Assembly (NCBI GenBank): GCA_965224745.1
Contig: CBDCZY010000002.1
Coordinates: 1,302,001 to 1,366,000 of the forward strand
Direction: 5' to 3'
Length of the DNA stretch: 64,000 bases
Source: CBDCZY01 sp965224745
GTDB taxonomy: Bacteria; Pseudomonadota; Gammaproteobacteria; Methylococcales; Methylomonadaceae
This document shows positions 49,809-58,279 of the stretch, one piece after another; position 1 is the stretch's first letter, and each line of letters begins with the position of its first letter. Both the position numbers and the translations under genes were made by a program. Below the pieces are notes generated by a model. It saw nothing but the letters and a program-made list of their open reading frames with translations. It did not search any database and was not told the DNA's origin.

Positions 49809-50537
49809 ATGAAAACGGTATTAATTACAGGCGCTGCGAGAAGGTTAGGGGCAGAAATCAGCCGTACCCTGCATAAGCAAGGGTTCAACGTGATCTTACA
49901 TTACCGTGATTCTACGAAAGAGGTAACTAGACTTTATGAAGAGCTTAATACGCTTAGATCAGGTTCAGCTGAGATTTGGCGGGCTGATTTGTTAGACCTT
50001 AAAAAAAAGAAGGATTGGGTTGAATTTATCATAGCTTTTTGGGGAAGATTAGACGCTCTAATTAACAATGCGTCGGCATTCTACCCTACACCAATGGGAA
50101 AGGGAACACTTAAACAATGGGATGATCTTATTAACACCAATATGAAAGCTCCTTTTTTTTTGACCCAGGCTTTAGCGCCAGAGTTAGAAAAACAGCGAGG
50201 TTCTGTGATTAATATCATCGACATACATGCTGAAAAAGGATTAAAAGATTACCCAATCTATAGTATCGCAAAGGCTGGATTGGCTGGAATGACAAGAATA
50301 GTGGCAAAAGAATTAGCTCCTAACATTAGAGTTAACGGCATTTCGCCTGGTGCAATATTATGGCCCGAAGCTCATGAAGATCAACAAGTAAAAGATGATA
50401 TTTTAAAACAAATACCAATGCAGACCATTGGAAACCCAAGTGATATAGCAAAAGCAGTACTATTTTTGTTACTTCATGCACCTTACGTAACAGGGCAAAT
50501 TATTGAGGTTGATGGTGGACGTACGTTGTTTAACTAA
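49809..50537 (+). CDS. Pteridine reductase (FolM-like short-chain dehydrogenase)
   Basis: 242 residues. The NADPH motif TGAARRLGAEI has the TGxxxRxG form typical of pteridine reductases rather than TGxxxGxG. Further motifs are NNASAFYP and YSIAKAGLAGMTR (YxxxK catalytic pair). It probably reduces dihydrobiopterin-type pterins or dihydrofolate, which fits the surrounding thyA, folA, folK and folB. The end overlaps the end of folK by 8 bp (convergent). A 17-bp sequence shared with the rpsU upstream region precedes it. Confidence 0.88.
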   Translation: MKTVLITGAARRLGAEISRTLHKQGFNVILHYRDSTKEVTRLYEELNTLRSGSAEIWRADLLDLKKKKDWVEFIIAFWGRLDALINNASAFYPTPMGKGTLKQWDDLINTNMKAPFFLTQALAPELEKQRGSVINIIDIHAEKGLKDYPIYSIAKAGLAGMTRIVAKELAPNIRVNGISPGAILWPEAHEDQQVKDDILKQIPMQTIGNPSDIAKAVLFLLLHAPYVTGQIIEVDGGRTLFN

Positions 50538-51024
50538 TTTCTGAACAAGCTATTTTGGATTGATGGGTATTAAGTTTTTCGAATTTATTCCACATTTCAA
50601 GCATGGTTTGATTTTTGACTGGATGATTTAGCATCGGTGCAATTTCGGCTAAAGGCTCCAAAACGAAAGCATATTGAGTAATTTCTTCGCGAGGAATAGA
50701 TAATCTGCCGTCGGTAACGATTAAGTCGCCATACAGCAATAAATCCAAATCCAAGGTTCGTGGAGAGAACTTGACTGAATTTTTAGTACGGCCATGATCA
50801 ATTTCGATTTGCTTTAATATTTTGGCCACTTCTTTGACGGGCAAGTTCGAATGAAAAACGATGACCTGATTGAAAAATGGAGAACCTGAAAAACCAACAG
50901 CTTCAGATTCATAAATACTGGATAAGGTTAAAACGCCAAATTTTTTATTCAATGCAAAAATTGAAGAGGGAAGGTTTTCTTCCCTGTCAATGTTAGTTCC
51001 TACACTAATGAAACCTTGTGGCAT
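50530..51024 (-). CDS. folK: FolK, 6-hydroxymethyl-dihydropterin pyrophosphokinase
   Basis: 164 residues. HPPK features are SVGTNIDREENL, SSIYESEAVGFSGSPFFNQV, DHGRTKNSVKFSPRTLDLDLL and LSIPREEITQYAFVLEPLAEI. It transfers pyrophosphate from ATP to 6-hydroxymethyl-dihydropterin in folate synthesis. It follows folB by 1 bp; the two catalyse successive steps. Confidence 0.95.
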   Translation of the reverse strand: MPQGFISVGTNIDREENLPSSIFALNKKFGVLTLSSIYESEAVGFSGSPFFNQVIVFHSNLPVKEVAKILKQIEIDHGRTKNSVKFSPRTLDLDLLLYGDLIVTDGRLSIPREEITQYAFVLEPLAEIAPMLNHPVKNQTMLEMWNKFEKLNTHQSKIACSEIS

Positions 51025-51025
51025 A

Positions 51026-51379
51026 TTACTTTGACCCTCGTTCGATAATAATTCCTACATCACTTGCTCCACGAATCGCGCCTTTTTTGTTGAGGGTAAC
51101 TTTGACCCATGTAAGCGGAAAATCATTCAAAATAACTTGGGCAATTTCTTCAGTGAGCTTTTCGACCAGATAAAATTGGCTTTCTTCAACAAACGAAATT
51201 ATCCTTTTGGAAACAGCTTTGTAATCGAGCGTGTCTTTAATATCATCGGTTTTAGCTGCTTCTGCAATATCATAAGCCATTTCAACATCTAGAATAACAG
51301 TCTGTTTGGTTTCCCGCTCCCAATCAAAAATACCGATGATAGTTTCAATCTGCAACCCACCTAAAAAAATTATATCCAT
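51026..51379 (-). CDS. folB: FolB, dihydroneopterin aldolase
   Basis: 117 residues, standard length. Features are MDIIFLGGLQIETIIGIFDWER, TVILDVEMAYD and SQFYLVEKLTEEIAQVIL, then LTWVKVTLNKKGAIRGASDVGIIIER. It cleaves dihydroneopterin to 6-hydroxymethyl-dihydropterin, the substrate of FolK encoded next. It is divergent from plsY. Confidence 0.95.
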   Translation of the reverse strand: MDIIFLGGLQIETIIGIFDWERETKQTVILDVEMAYDIAEAAKTDDIKDTLDYKAVSKRIISFVEESQFYLVEKLTEEIAQVILNDFPLTWVKVTLNKKGAIRGASDVGIIIERGSK

Positions 51380-51475
51380 TCCAGTTTTCCGGTTATCATG
51401 TTCAGCCTCACGAGTTAGTATGAATCAATCGACTTAGTTAAACAAGTCAAACTCGATCAGTTTAGGAAAGTTATT

Positions 51476-52048
51476 ATGTCCCATTGGTTATTATTGCCTC
51501 TAGCTTATTTGCTGGGGTCTGTTAATTGTGCAATTATCACTTGTCAATTGTTAAATTTACCAGACCCTAGAAACCAAGGATCTAACAATCCTGGTGCTAC
51601 CAATGTCATGAGAATTGGTGGTAAAAAAGCAGCTATAGTTACGTTACTTGGCGATATGCTGAAGGGACTTATTCCAGTATTGCTGGCTAAAGGATTAGGT
51701 GCTTCGACTGTAGTGGTTGCCGGTGTGTGCCTGGCTGCTTTTATTGGTCATATCTTTCCGGTTTACTTTGGCTTTAAAGGGGGTAAAGGCGTCGCAACTT
51801 CATTCGGCGTTTTGCTCGGACTGAATGTTTGGATAGGCATATTAACATTGGCAACCTGGGTAACCGTTTTTAAGTTGTCTAAATTATCCTCTTTGTCCGC
51901 CTTAATTGCGGCTATTTTAATGCCGTTATATATGTGGTGTCTGGAACAAGAAGCTGTTTTTTGGATGATGGCAATGGCGATGTCAGTCATTTTATTATGG
52001 CGGCATCAATCGAATATTAAGCGTCTCATTCAAGGGGAAGAGAAATAA
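51476..52048 (+). CDS. plsY: PlsY, acyl-phosphate glycerol-3-phosphate acyltransferase
   Basis: 190 residues with about five transmembrane helices and the three PlsY loops: GSNNPGATNVMRIGGKKAA, GHIFPVYFGFKGGKGVATSFG and LLWRHQSNIKRLIQGEE. It starts phospholipid synthesis using acyl-phosphate. It is divergent from folB and convergent with tsaD (3 bp apart), the usual gammaproteobacterial setting. Confidence 0.96.
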   Translation: MSHWLLLPLAYLLGSVNCAIITCQLLNLPDPRNQGSNNPGATNVMRIGGKKAAIVTLLGDMLKGLIPVLLAKGLGASTVVVAGVCLAAFIGHIFPVYFGFKGGKGVATSFGVLLGLNVWIGILTLATWVTVFKLSKLSSLSALIAAILMPLYMWCLEQEAVFWMMAMAMSVILLWRHQSNIKRLIQGEEK

Positions 52049-52051
52049 AAG

Positions 52052-53062
52052 CTAGGGTTGTAATTGGTCCAATGGCCATCGTGGTTTTACCTGGATTTCT
52101 AGGTTTTGATGTTGCCCTGAAAGCAAACGCTGGCAACCAGCATAAGCGATCATGGCACCATTATCAGTACAAAATTCGGCGCGCGGAAAATAAATCTTCG
52201 CGTGTTCTTGCTGGGTCATCTTGGTTAATGACGATCTGACTTGTTGATTCGCGCTTACCCCGCCACCGACCACCAAATTATGTAAGCCAGATTGCTTTAA
52301 TGCACGGCGGCATTTAATGGTTAAAGTAGCACTAACGGCATCCTGAAAGGCATAGGCAATATCGGCTTTATCCTGTTCGGTTTGGTTGGTTTTAGCGAAT
52401 TCATTCATGGTAAACGTTTTCAGTCCGCTAAAACTGAAATCCAAGCCTGGCCGATTGGTCATGGGTCGTGGAAAATCAAAACGATCAGGATTACCATTTT
52501 CTGCTAATTTAGCTAAATGTGGACCGCCGGGGTAGGGAAGACTCAATATTTTTGCAGTTTTATCAAAAGCTTCTCCCGCTGCATCATCCAGCGATTCTCC
52601 TAAAATCTCATAGTGACCAATGGTATCAACCTGCACCAACAAGGTGTGTCCACCGGAAACCAAAAGAGCAATAAAAGGAAATTGCGGAATTTCTCTTTCC
52701 AACATAGGAGCTAATAAATGTCCTTCCATGTGATGTACTGCAATGGCAGGGATCTTCAAGGCATAAGCCAAGCTTCTAGCTGTCGAGGCACCAACGAGTA
52801 GTGCGCCGATCAATCCTGGACCGGCTGTATAAGCAATGCCATCAATAGTTTGCAGGTTGCAACCCGCTTGCTTCATCAATTGAGTAATGAGTAGGGGAAG
52901 ACGACGTATGTGATCCCTTGAGGCAAGTTCAGGCACTACACCGCCATACTCAGCATGGATGTCAACTTGACTGAATAATGAATGACTCATCAAACCATGT
53001 GTCGAATGATAAAGAGCGACACCAGTTTCATCGCAGGAGGTTTCAATACCTAAAACAAGCAT
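52052..53062 (-). CDS. tsaD: TsaD, tRNA threonylcarbamoyladenosine synthase catalytic subunit
   Basis: 336 residues. Motifs are LVLGIETSCDETGVALY, the metal-binding HHMEGHLLAP, LLVSGGHTLLVQV, VVGGGVSANQQVR and FCTDNGAMIAYAG. With TsaB, TsaC and TsaE it forms t6A37 in tRNAs reading ANN codons. It is divergent from rpsU. Confidence 0.97.
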   Translation of the reverse strand: MLVLGIETSCDETGVALYHSTHGLMSHSLFSQVDIHAEYGGVVPELASRDHIRRLPLLITQLMKQAGCNLQTIDGIAYTAGPGLIGALLVGASTARSLAYALKIPAIAVHHMEGHLLAPMLEREIPQFPFIALLVSGGHTLLVQVDTIGHYEILGESLDDAAGEAFDKTAKILSLPYPGGPHLAKLAENGNPDRFDFPRPMTNRPGLDFSFSGLKTFTMNEFAKTNQTEQDKADIAYAFQDAVSATLTIKCRRALKQSGLHNLVVGGGVSANQQVRSSLTKMTQQEHAKIYFPRAEFCTDNGAMIAYAGCQRLLSGQHQNLEIQVKPRWPLDQLQP

Positions 53063-53114
53063 AAAAAGTTTTATAAAGAAAATAAATTTTGGTTATACTA
53101 TTAGGTTAACTTAA

Positions 53115-53135
53115 TTGATTGAGTCGCTCAATCAA
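53115..53135 (+). promoter_or_regulatory. Inverted repeat upstream of rpsU
   Basis: TTGATTGAG and CTCAATCAA (9-bp arms) flank TCG, about 40 bp before rpsU. A T-rich stretch follows after about 14 bp. The right arm belongs to a 17-bp sequence also present at 49774-49790 upstream of the pteridine reductase gene. It may be an operator or an attenuator; unresolved. Confidence 0.45.
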
Positions 53136-53172
53136 TAACAAAACCCATTTTTTTAATTGAATAGGAGAATAT

Positions 53173-53403
53173 ATGCCGTCCATTAAAGTTAAAGAGAATG
53201 AACCTTTTGATATTGCGATCCGTCGCTTCAAACGAGCGTGCGAAAAAGCAGGAGTCTTGTCTGAAGTAAGACGCCGCGAGTTTTACGAAAAACCGACAGC
53301 AGAGCGTAAAAGAAAATCAGCTGCCGCTGTAAAACGTCATCTCAAAAAACTTTCTCGTGAGCGTTATGCGTTAAAAACGTTACGTCGTGGACGTCCTACC
53401 TAG
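53173..53403 (+). CDS. rpsU: Ribosomal protein S21
   Basis: 76 residues, a few longer than the E. coli protein. The family core IKVKENEPFDIAIRRFKRAC and EVRRREFYEKPTAERKRK is intact, with a highly basic C-terminus. S21 binds the 30S platform and helps early mRNA pairing. It is followed by yqeY and dnaG; rpoD, the normal third member of this operon, is elsewhere in the window. Confidence 0.97.
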   Translation: MPSIKVKENEPFDIAIRRFKRACEKAGVLSEVRRREFYEKPTAERKRKSAAAVKRHLKKLSRERYALKTLRRGRPT

Positions 53404-53432
53404 ATATCTTTTCTCCTAACTGCTCTGAATTC

Positions 53433-53888
53433 ATGTCACAAAACGACCAAACACTTAAGCAAAGTATTACTGAAGATATGAAAACCTCCATGAAAGGGGG
53501 TAATAAAGCAAGACTTTCGGTGATACGGTTAATTATGGCTGCGATAAAACAGCGAGAAGTTGACGAGCGAATAGAGTTAAACGATGACCAAATAATTGGT
53601 GTGCTTGATAAAATGGTCAAACAAAGACGAGAGTCTATCAGCCAATATAAAGCGGGTAATCGGGAAGATCTTGCTGAAGCAGAAGCACTGGAAATCACTG
53701 TGCTGCAAGATTTCTTACCACAGCCTCTTTCCGTGGAAGAAATTGAGCAAATTATTCAGCAAACAATCAATGACACAGGCGCTCAAACCATTAAAGATAT
53801 GGGCAGAGTTATGGCTGTTCTCAAACCCATCATGCAAGGTAGAGCGGATATGTCAGTCGTGAGCCAAAAAATTAAAGCGCTTTTATAA
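53433..53888 (+). CDS. GatB/YqeY domain protein
   Basis: 151 residues, the standard YqeY length. It resembles the C-terminal tail domain of GatB: KARLSVIRLIMAAIKQREVD, MVKQRRESISQYKAGNREDLAEAE and MGRVMAVLKPIMQGRADMSVVSQKIKALL. A role in amidotransferase or tRNA-linked functions has been suggested; not proven. It lies 29 bp after rpsU and 70 bp before dnaG. Confidence 0.93.
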   Translation: MSQNDQTLKQSITEDMKTSMKGGNKARLSVIRLIMAAIKQREVDERIELNDDQIIGVLDKMVKQRRESISQYKAGNREDLAEAEALEITVLQDFLPQPLSVEEIEQIIQQTINDTGAQTIKDMGRVMAVLKPIMQGRADMSVVSQKIKALL

Positions 53889-53958
53889 AAAATTTTTGCC
53901 CGGATCAGGTTTATCCTGTCTAATGGATTAACGTAATAGCTGTTAACCATAGATATCA

Positions 53959-55713
53959 ATGTCGGGAAGAATTCCCTCCGATTTTATTCAAGATTTAGTA
54001 ACCCGCATCGACATTGTGGATTTGATTGATGCGCGGGTACAGCTAAAAAGATCGGGCAGTAATTATGTTGCGCGATGCCCATTTCATACCGAAAAAACCC
54101 CTAGCTTCACCGTAAATCGCAGCAAGCAGTTTTATCATTGTTTTGGTTGTGGAGCTTCTGGCAATGTCATCCAGTTCTTGATGGATTATGACCACTTGAA
54201 TTTCGTTGAAACCGTGGAAGATTTAGCCTCTAGTCTTGGATTGAGCATACCAAGGGAAGAGGGTGCCGAACCCAAGAGGGACGTTCAGAAAAAGCAATCG
54301 TTAGAACAGCAATATGGAGTTCAAATTCAAGTAGCCCAATTTTATGCAAAACAATTAAAGTTATCCGGAGGCAATGTTGCGGTCGATTACCTGAAATCTC
54401 GTGAAATAACAGGTGAAATTGCTCGCGATTTTTTGTTAGGCTATGCCTCGCCAAACTGGAGTCAGTTAACGCCTCAGTTCGATAATAAAATGTTACTTCA
54501 AACGGGATTAGTGATCGAAAAAAATAATAATCAGCACTATGATCGGTTTCGAGGTCGCATTATGTTTCCTATCCGGGACAAACGTGGTAGGTGCATCGGT
54601 TTTGGTGGCCGGGTACTTGATGATTCATTGCCTAAATATCTAAATTCACCAGAGACGGCAACATTTCATAAAAACCAGGAAGTCTATGGGCTTTTTGAAT
54701 TGCTCAAAAAGCAACCCAAGCCCGAACAAGTTTTGGTGGTGGAAGGCTACATGGACGTCATAGCGCTAGCTCAGCAAGGTATACCTTATGCGGTAGCTAC
54801 TTTGGGAACAGCCATAAGCCCTGGGCATATCCATTTACTGTTTCGCTTCACTCAGCAATTGATAATTTGTTTTGATGGGGATGAAGCTGGAAAAAAAGCT
54901 GCTTGGCGAGCATTAGAAGCAGCTTTGTCAGATCTGCGGGATGGTCGGCAAATCCGCTTTATGCAGCTCCCTGATGAACATGATCCAGATAGTTTGGTAA
55001 GACAAGTGGGTAAAGCAGGTTTCGAGCAAGTCATGCTTGCAGCATTACCTCTGTCAGATTACTTTTTTTCCCATATTATGGGACCACAGCCTCTGGTCGA
55101 TATGGAATCCAGAGCATCCGTAGTTAATCATGCCAAACCTTTGATTGATAAACTTCCAAATGGCATGTTCAGAGATATGATGTTAGAAAAACTCAAAGAA
55201 GTAGCTCAACTGCAGAAAGTTGAAATAGAGCCTGCTAAAGCCCTTAAGGCTAATCGTATTAACAATAAATTTAAAGGCAGGGTGAAATCTTCAGCTTTTC
55301 GAATAGCGACCGCATTATTGATACAGAATCCCACTTTAGTGGAAAAGATCGACAGCAGCCTGATCGCAGATCTTAACGAAACCAGTTCAGGCGTTAAAAT
55401 GTTAACGTCGTTAGTCAACTGTATCGAACAAAACCCATCCATTACTACGGGTGGCCTTGTGGAATTTTTTAGAGAGCAGGCAGAAGCTAAAACAGTTGTG
55501 GCGCTTGCAAATTTATCTCTTATTATTCCGGAGGAAGGTATTGAGGCTGAGTTTAATGGTTCATTAGAACGGTTGCTTGAGCAAGCCAGGAAATTTGAAA
55601 GAGCAGAATTAATTGCTAAAGCAAATTCAGGCGATCTAACTTTGGTAGAACAAAATAAACTCAAAGACTTATTAAGTGTCAGCAAATCAGAGACGGAAAA
55701 CGATGACAAATAA
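53959..55713 (+). CDS. dnaG: DnaG, DNA primase
   Basis: 584 residues. The N-terminal zinc-binding domain has CPFHTEKTPSFTV and FYHCFGCGASGNVIQFLM. The RNA polymerase core includes FRGRIMFPIRDKRGRCIGFGGR, and the TOPRIM centre has VVEGYMDVIALAQQGI and ICFDGDEAGKKAAWRALE. The C-terminal region that contacts DnaB is diverged. It makes RNA primers at the replication fork. The expected downstream rpoD is absent; rpmH follows after about 120 bp. Confidence 0.97.
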   Translation: MSGRIPSDFIQDLVTRIDIVDLIDARVQLKRSGSNYVARCPFHTEKTPSFTVNRSKQFYHCFGCGASGNVIQFLMDYDHLNFVETVEDLASSLGLSIPREEGAEPKRDVQKKQSLEQQYGVQIQVAQFYAKQLKLSGGNVAVDYLKSREITGEIARDFLLGYASPNWSQLTPQFDNKMLLQTGLVIEKNNNQHYDRFRGRIMFPIRDKRGRCIGFGGRVLDDSLPKYLNSPETATFHKNQEVYGLFELLKKQPKPEQVLVVEGYMDVIALAQQGIPYAVATLGTAISPGHIHLLFRFTQQLIICFDGDEAGKKAAWRALEAALSDLRDGRQIRFMQLPDEHDPDSLVRQVGKAGFEQVMLAALPLSDYFFSHIMGPQPLVDMESRASVVNHAKPLIDKLPNGMFRDMMLEKLKEVAQLQKVEIEPAKALKANRINNKFKGRVKSSAFRIATALLIQNPTLVEKIDSSLIADLNETSSGVKMLTSLVNCIEQNPSITTGGLVEFFREQAEAKTVVALANLSLIIPEEGIEAEFNGSLERLLEQARKFERAELIAKANSGDLTLVEQNKLKDLLSVSKSETENDDK

Positions 55714-55751
55714 ATATTGTTGATTTCGAGCACAAAAATCGATAGATGTAA

Positions 55752-55781
55752 TTGACAAAAATGGACGCCATAGCATATCAT
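55752..55781 (+). promoter_or_regulatory. Putative sigma-70 promoter for rpmH-rnpA
   Basis: TTGACA at 55752-55757 and TATCAT at 55776-55781, 18 bp apart, about 50 bp before rpmH. Consistent with the strong promoter normally found for rpmH. Confidence 0.5.
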
Positions 55782-55834
55782 CAACGGCTTTGACTTTTAG
55801 TTTTAGAACTTCAACGAGCCGGACACTACTTTAA

Positions 55835-55969
55835 ATGAAAAGAACATACCAACCCAGCAAAATTAAACGAGCACGAACGCACGGTTTTCGAGCCAGAATG
55901 AGTACCCGAGGTGGCCGAAAAGTTCTCAATAGGCGTCGTGCCAAAGGCAGATCCTCTCTATCTGTATAA
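55835..55969 (+). CDS. rpmH: Ribosomal protein L34
   Basis: A 44-residue protein, MKRTYQPSKIKRARTHGFRA followed by RMSTRGGRKVLNRRRAKGRS and SLSV. Sequence and length match L34 across bacteria. It is followed 3 bp later by rnpA, the universal pairing. In many relatives rpmH adjoins dnaA; here they are about 13.7 kb apart. Confidence 0.97.
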   Translation: MKRTYQPSKIKRARTHGFRARMSTRGGRKVLNRRRAKGRSSLSV

Positions 55970-55972
55970 CTT

Positions 55973-56338
55973 TTGACAACAGAAGATTTTAGCTTTCAAG
56001 CAAAACTTCGGTTAAACAGCTCTGTTGATTATAAAAACGTTTTTGCTAAGCCGGTAAAGTCTTCCGATAAATATTTCACCGTTTTGGCAAGATCTAATAA
56101 TACAAATTTTGCAAGAATCGGTCTTGCTATTGCAAAAAAGTATGTTAAAAAAGCCAACAGACGTAACCGAATAAAAAGAGTGATCAGAGAAAGCTTTAGA
56201 CTTAAACAACATAACTTAAAATCTGTCGATATAATCGTATTAGCTCGTTTCGATACTGATTCGGCAGCCAATGAGCAACTCAGGGCATCTCTGAACAAAC
56301 ACTGGATTAAACTATCACGCCAATGCAACAGATCTTAG
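55973..56338 (+). CDS. rnpA: RnpA, protein component of RNase P
   Basis: 121 residues from a TTG start 3 bp after rpmH. The RNR motif is clear: RIGLAIAKKYVKKANRRNRIKRVIRESFRL. It binds the RNA subunit and tRNA leader for 5' processing of tRNAs. The 3' end overlaps yidD by 16 bp. Confidence 0.95.
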   Translation: MTTEDFSFQAKLRLNSSVDYKNVFAKPVKSSDKYFTVLARSNNTNFARIGLAIAKKYVKKANRRNRIKRVIRESFRLKQHNLKSVDIIVLARFDTDSAANEQLRASLNKHWIKLSRQCNRS

Positions 56339-56550
56339 TATTTCTGGTTAGAGGTTATAAACTTCTGATTAGTCCGCTGCTTGGTAACCGATGCCGTTTT
56401 TACCCAACTTGTTCCAGTTATGCCATTGAAGCTTTAGAAAGACACGGTGTTATGTGGGGTCTTCTACTCTCCCTTAAAAGATTAATAAAATGTCATCCTT
56501 TCCATGAGGGTGGTATTGATAATGTTCCTGATAAAATTGGTAATAACTAA
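56323..56550 (+). CDS. yidD: YidD, membrane protein insertion efficiency factor
   Basis: 75 residues with three conserved cysteines: GYKLLISPLLGNRCRFYPTCS, SYAIEALERHG and RLIKCHPFHEGGIDNVP. An amphipathic peripheral membrane protein that assists YidC. It overlaps rnpA (16 bp) and yidC (1 bp). Confidence 0.96.
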   Translation: MQQILVFLVRGYKLLISPLLGNRCRFYPTCSSYAIEALERHGVMWGLLLSLKRLIKCHPFHEGGIDNVPDKIGNN

Positions 56551-58223
56551 TGGATAATTTTAGGTTTATACTCGTTCTGGCATTGTCTGCGCTGCTGTTT
56601 ATGTTATGGCAAGCCTGGCAAGTTGACTATGGTCCAAAACCAGAAATAACAACTGCCCGACCCACAACTCCAACAAAAACCGACATTCCTCTTGCAGGGT
56701 CAAATAAAGAGGATCTTCCTGATGCTTCAATTAGTTCTGAAGAGGATCAACAGCCAAAAGTTTCTCAAAAGCCTAAAGATGATAGCAAAGTCATCGTGGT
56801 TGAAACGGACGTATACAGATTAGAAATTAACACCAGGGGTGGAACGCTACAAAACCTGGATTTGTTGCAATATCCTGTGGAGAAAGGAGGTAGTGAAGTC
56901 ATTCGATTATTTGATACTGACAATATCAAACAGTTTTTAGGGCAAAGTGGTCTGTTAACTTCACAATCGGAAGGTGTCGATTTAACCCACCATAGCCTAC
57001 TAAGCGCTGAGAGTTATCAATATATCTTGGAGCCAGGACAAGATACTTTAAAAGTCCCTTTAACTATAAGCAGCAATGGCTTAACCGTTACTAAGACTTA
57101 CATATTTAAACGCGGTAGTTATCAGGTTGATATGGAGCAAAGTGTCGATAACCAAACCGGAAAAACGTGGAGAGGTCGGCAATACACTCAACTTCTTCGT
57201 AATGCTATCACTGAAGATAACGGCAATACCTTTATTCGCACGTATTTGGGTGGAGTGGTTTATACCGAAGAGGAGAAATACGAAAAAATCAGCTTCGATG
57301 ATATGGCTGATGAAAGTTTAAATCGTCAGGCAGTGGGTGGTTGGAGCGCTATGATTCAACATTACTTTGCTGCTGCATGGGTGCCGCCAGCCGATAAAAC
57401 CAATCTATTTTATACTAAACAGCTTAACGCTCGTGAATACGTAATAGGTTCTTATAGTGAACAAGTGTCAATAGCGAATAACCAGCAGGGTGTTTTGTCC
57501 TCGACATTATTTGTTGGTCCAAAACTACAACCGGTTATGGAGAAAATTGCTACAGGCCTTGAGTTAACAGTTGATTACAGCTGGCTTACATTTATTGGCA
57601 AACCAATTTTTTGGCTGTTAAACAAGCTTCATGGTTTCTTTCAAAATTGGGGCGTCGCTATTATTTTCGTAACACTCATTATTAAAACATTATTTTTTAA
57701 GCTATCGGAAGCGAGCTATCGTTCAATGGCGAAAATGCGCAAAATTCAGCCCCGCCTGGCGCAGTTAAGAGAACGTTTTGGTGATGATCGGCAGCGCTTT
57801 AACCAAGAAATGATGGCGATGTACAAAAAGGAGAAAGTAAACCCGATGGGCGGGTGTTTTCCTATCTTAGTACAAATACCTGTTTTTATCTCCTTATATT
57901 GGGTGTTGATAGAGACAGTAGAACTTCGGCAGGCGCCATTTGCTTTATGGATTCAGGATTTGTCAGCTAAAGACCCGTATTTTGTGCTGCCGGTACTGAT
58001 GGGAATAAGTATGTTTATTCAACAAAGACTTAACCCGACACCTGTTGACCCTATGCAGGCAATGGTCATAAAATTCTTTCCACTCATTTTTACCATTTTC
58101 TTTTTAATGTTTCCATCCGGGTTGGTGCTGTATTGGGTGGTTAACAATACCCTGTCTATCCTGCAACAATGGTACATTACCAAAAGCATAGATGCCGACG
58201 ATAAAAAAGCCGTCGCGAACTGA
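56550..58223 (+). CDS. yidC: YidC, membrane protein insertase
   Basis: 557 residues. One N-terminal transmembrane helix (about residues 3-20) is followed by a Pro/Thr/Asp-rich linker and a large periplasmic beta domain (about 75-340). The conserved insertase core holds five helices, with GVAIIFVTLIIKTLFFKLSEASY, the cytoplasmic hairpin MRKIQPRLAQLRERFGDD and GGCFPILVQIPVFISLYWVL. It inserts and folds inner-membrane proteins with or without SecYEG. Confidence 0.97.
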   Translation: MDNFRFILVLALSALLFMLWQAWQVDYGPKPEITTARPTTPTKTDIPLAGSNKEDLPDASISSEEDQQPKVSQKPKDDSKVIVVETDVYRLEINTRGGTLQNLDLLQYPVEKGGSEVIRLFDTDNIKQFLGQSGLLTSQSEGVDLTHHSLLSAESYQYILEPGQDTLKVPLTISSNGLTVTKTYIFKRGSYQVDMEQSVDNQTGKTWRGRQYTQLLRNAITEDNGNTFIRTYLGGVVYTEEEKYEKISFDDMADESLNRQAVGGWSAMIQHYFAAAWVPPADKTNLFYTKQLNAREYVIGSYSEQVSIANNQQGVLSSTLFVGPKLQPVMEKIATGLELTVDYSWLTFIGKPIFWLLNKLHGFFQNWGVAIIFVTLIIKTLFFKLSEASYRSMAKMRKIQPRLAQLRERFGDDRQRFNQEMMAMYKKEKVNPMGGCFPILVQIPVFISLYWVLIETVELRQAPFALWIQDLSAKDPYFVLPVLMGISMFIQQRLNPTPVDPMQAMVIKFFPLIFTIFFLMFPSGLVLYWVVNNTLSILQQWYITKSIDADDKKAVAN

Positions 58224-58241
58224 TTTAAGTCAGAAACTACT

Positions 58242-58275
58242 CCGGCAATCATAAGAAGATTGCCGGGGTGTTTTG
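58242..58275 (+). terminator. Hairpin between yidC and mnmE
   Basis: CCGGCAATC (58242-58250) and GATTGCCGG (58258-58266) form a perfect 9-bp stem with a 7-nt loop, followed by GGTGTTTTGTT. It looks like a terminator or attenuator ending only about 5 bp before the mnmE start, so it could limit read-through into mnmE. Confidence 0.65.
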
Positions 58276-58279
58276 TTGA

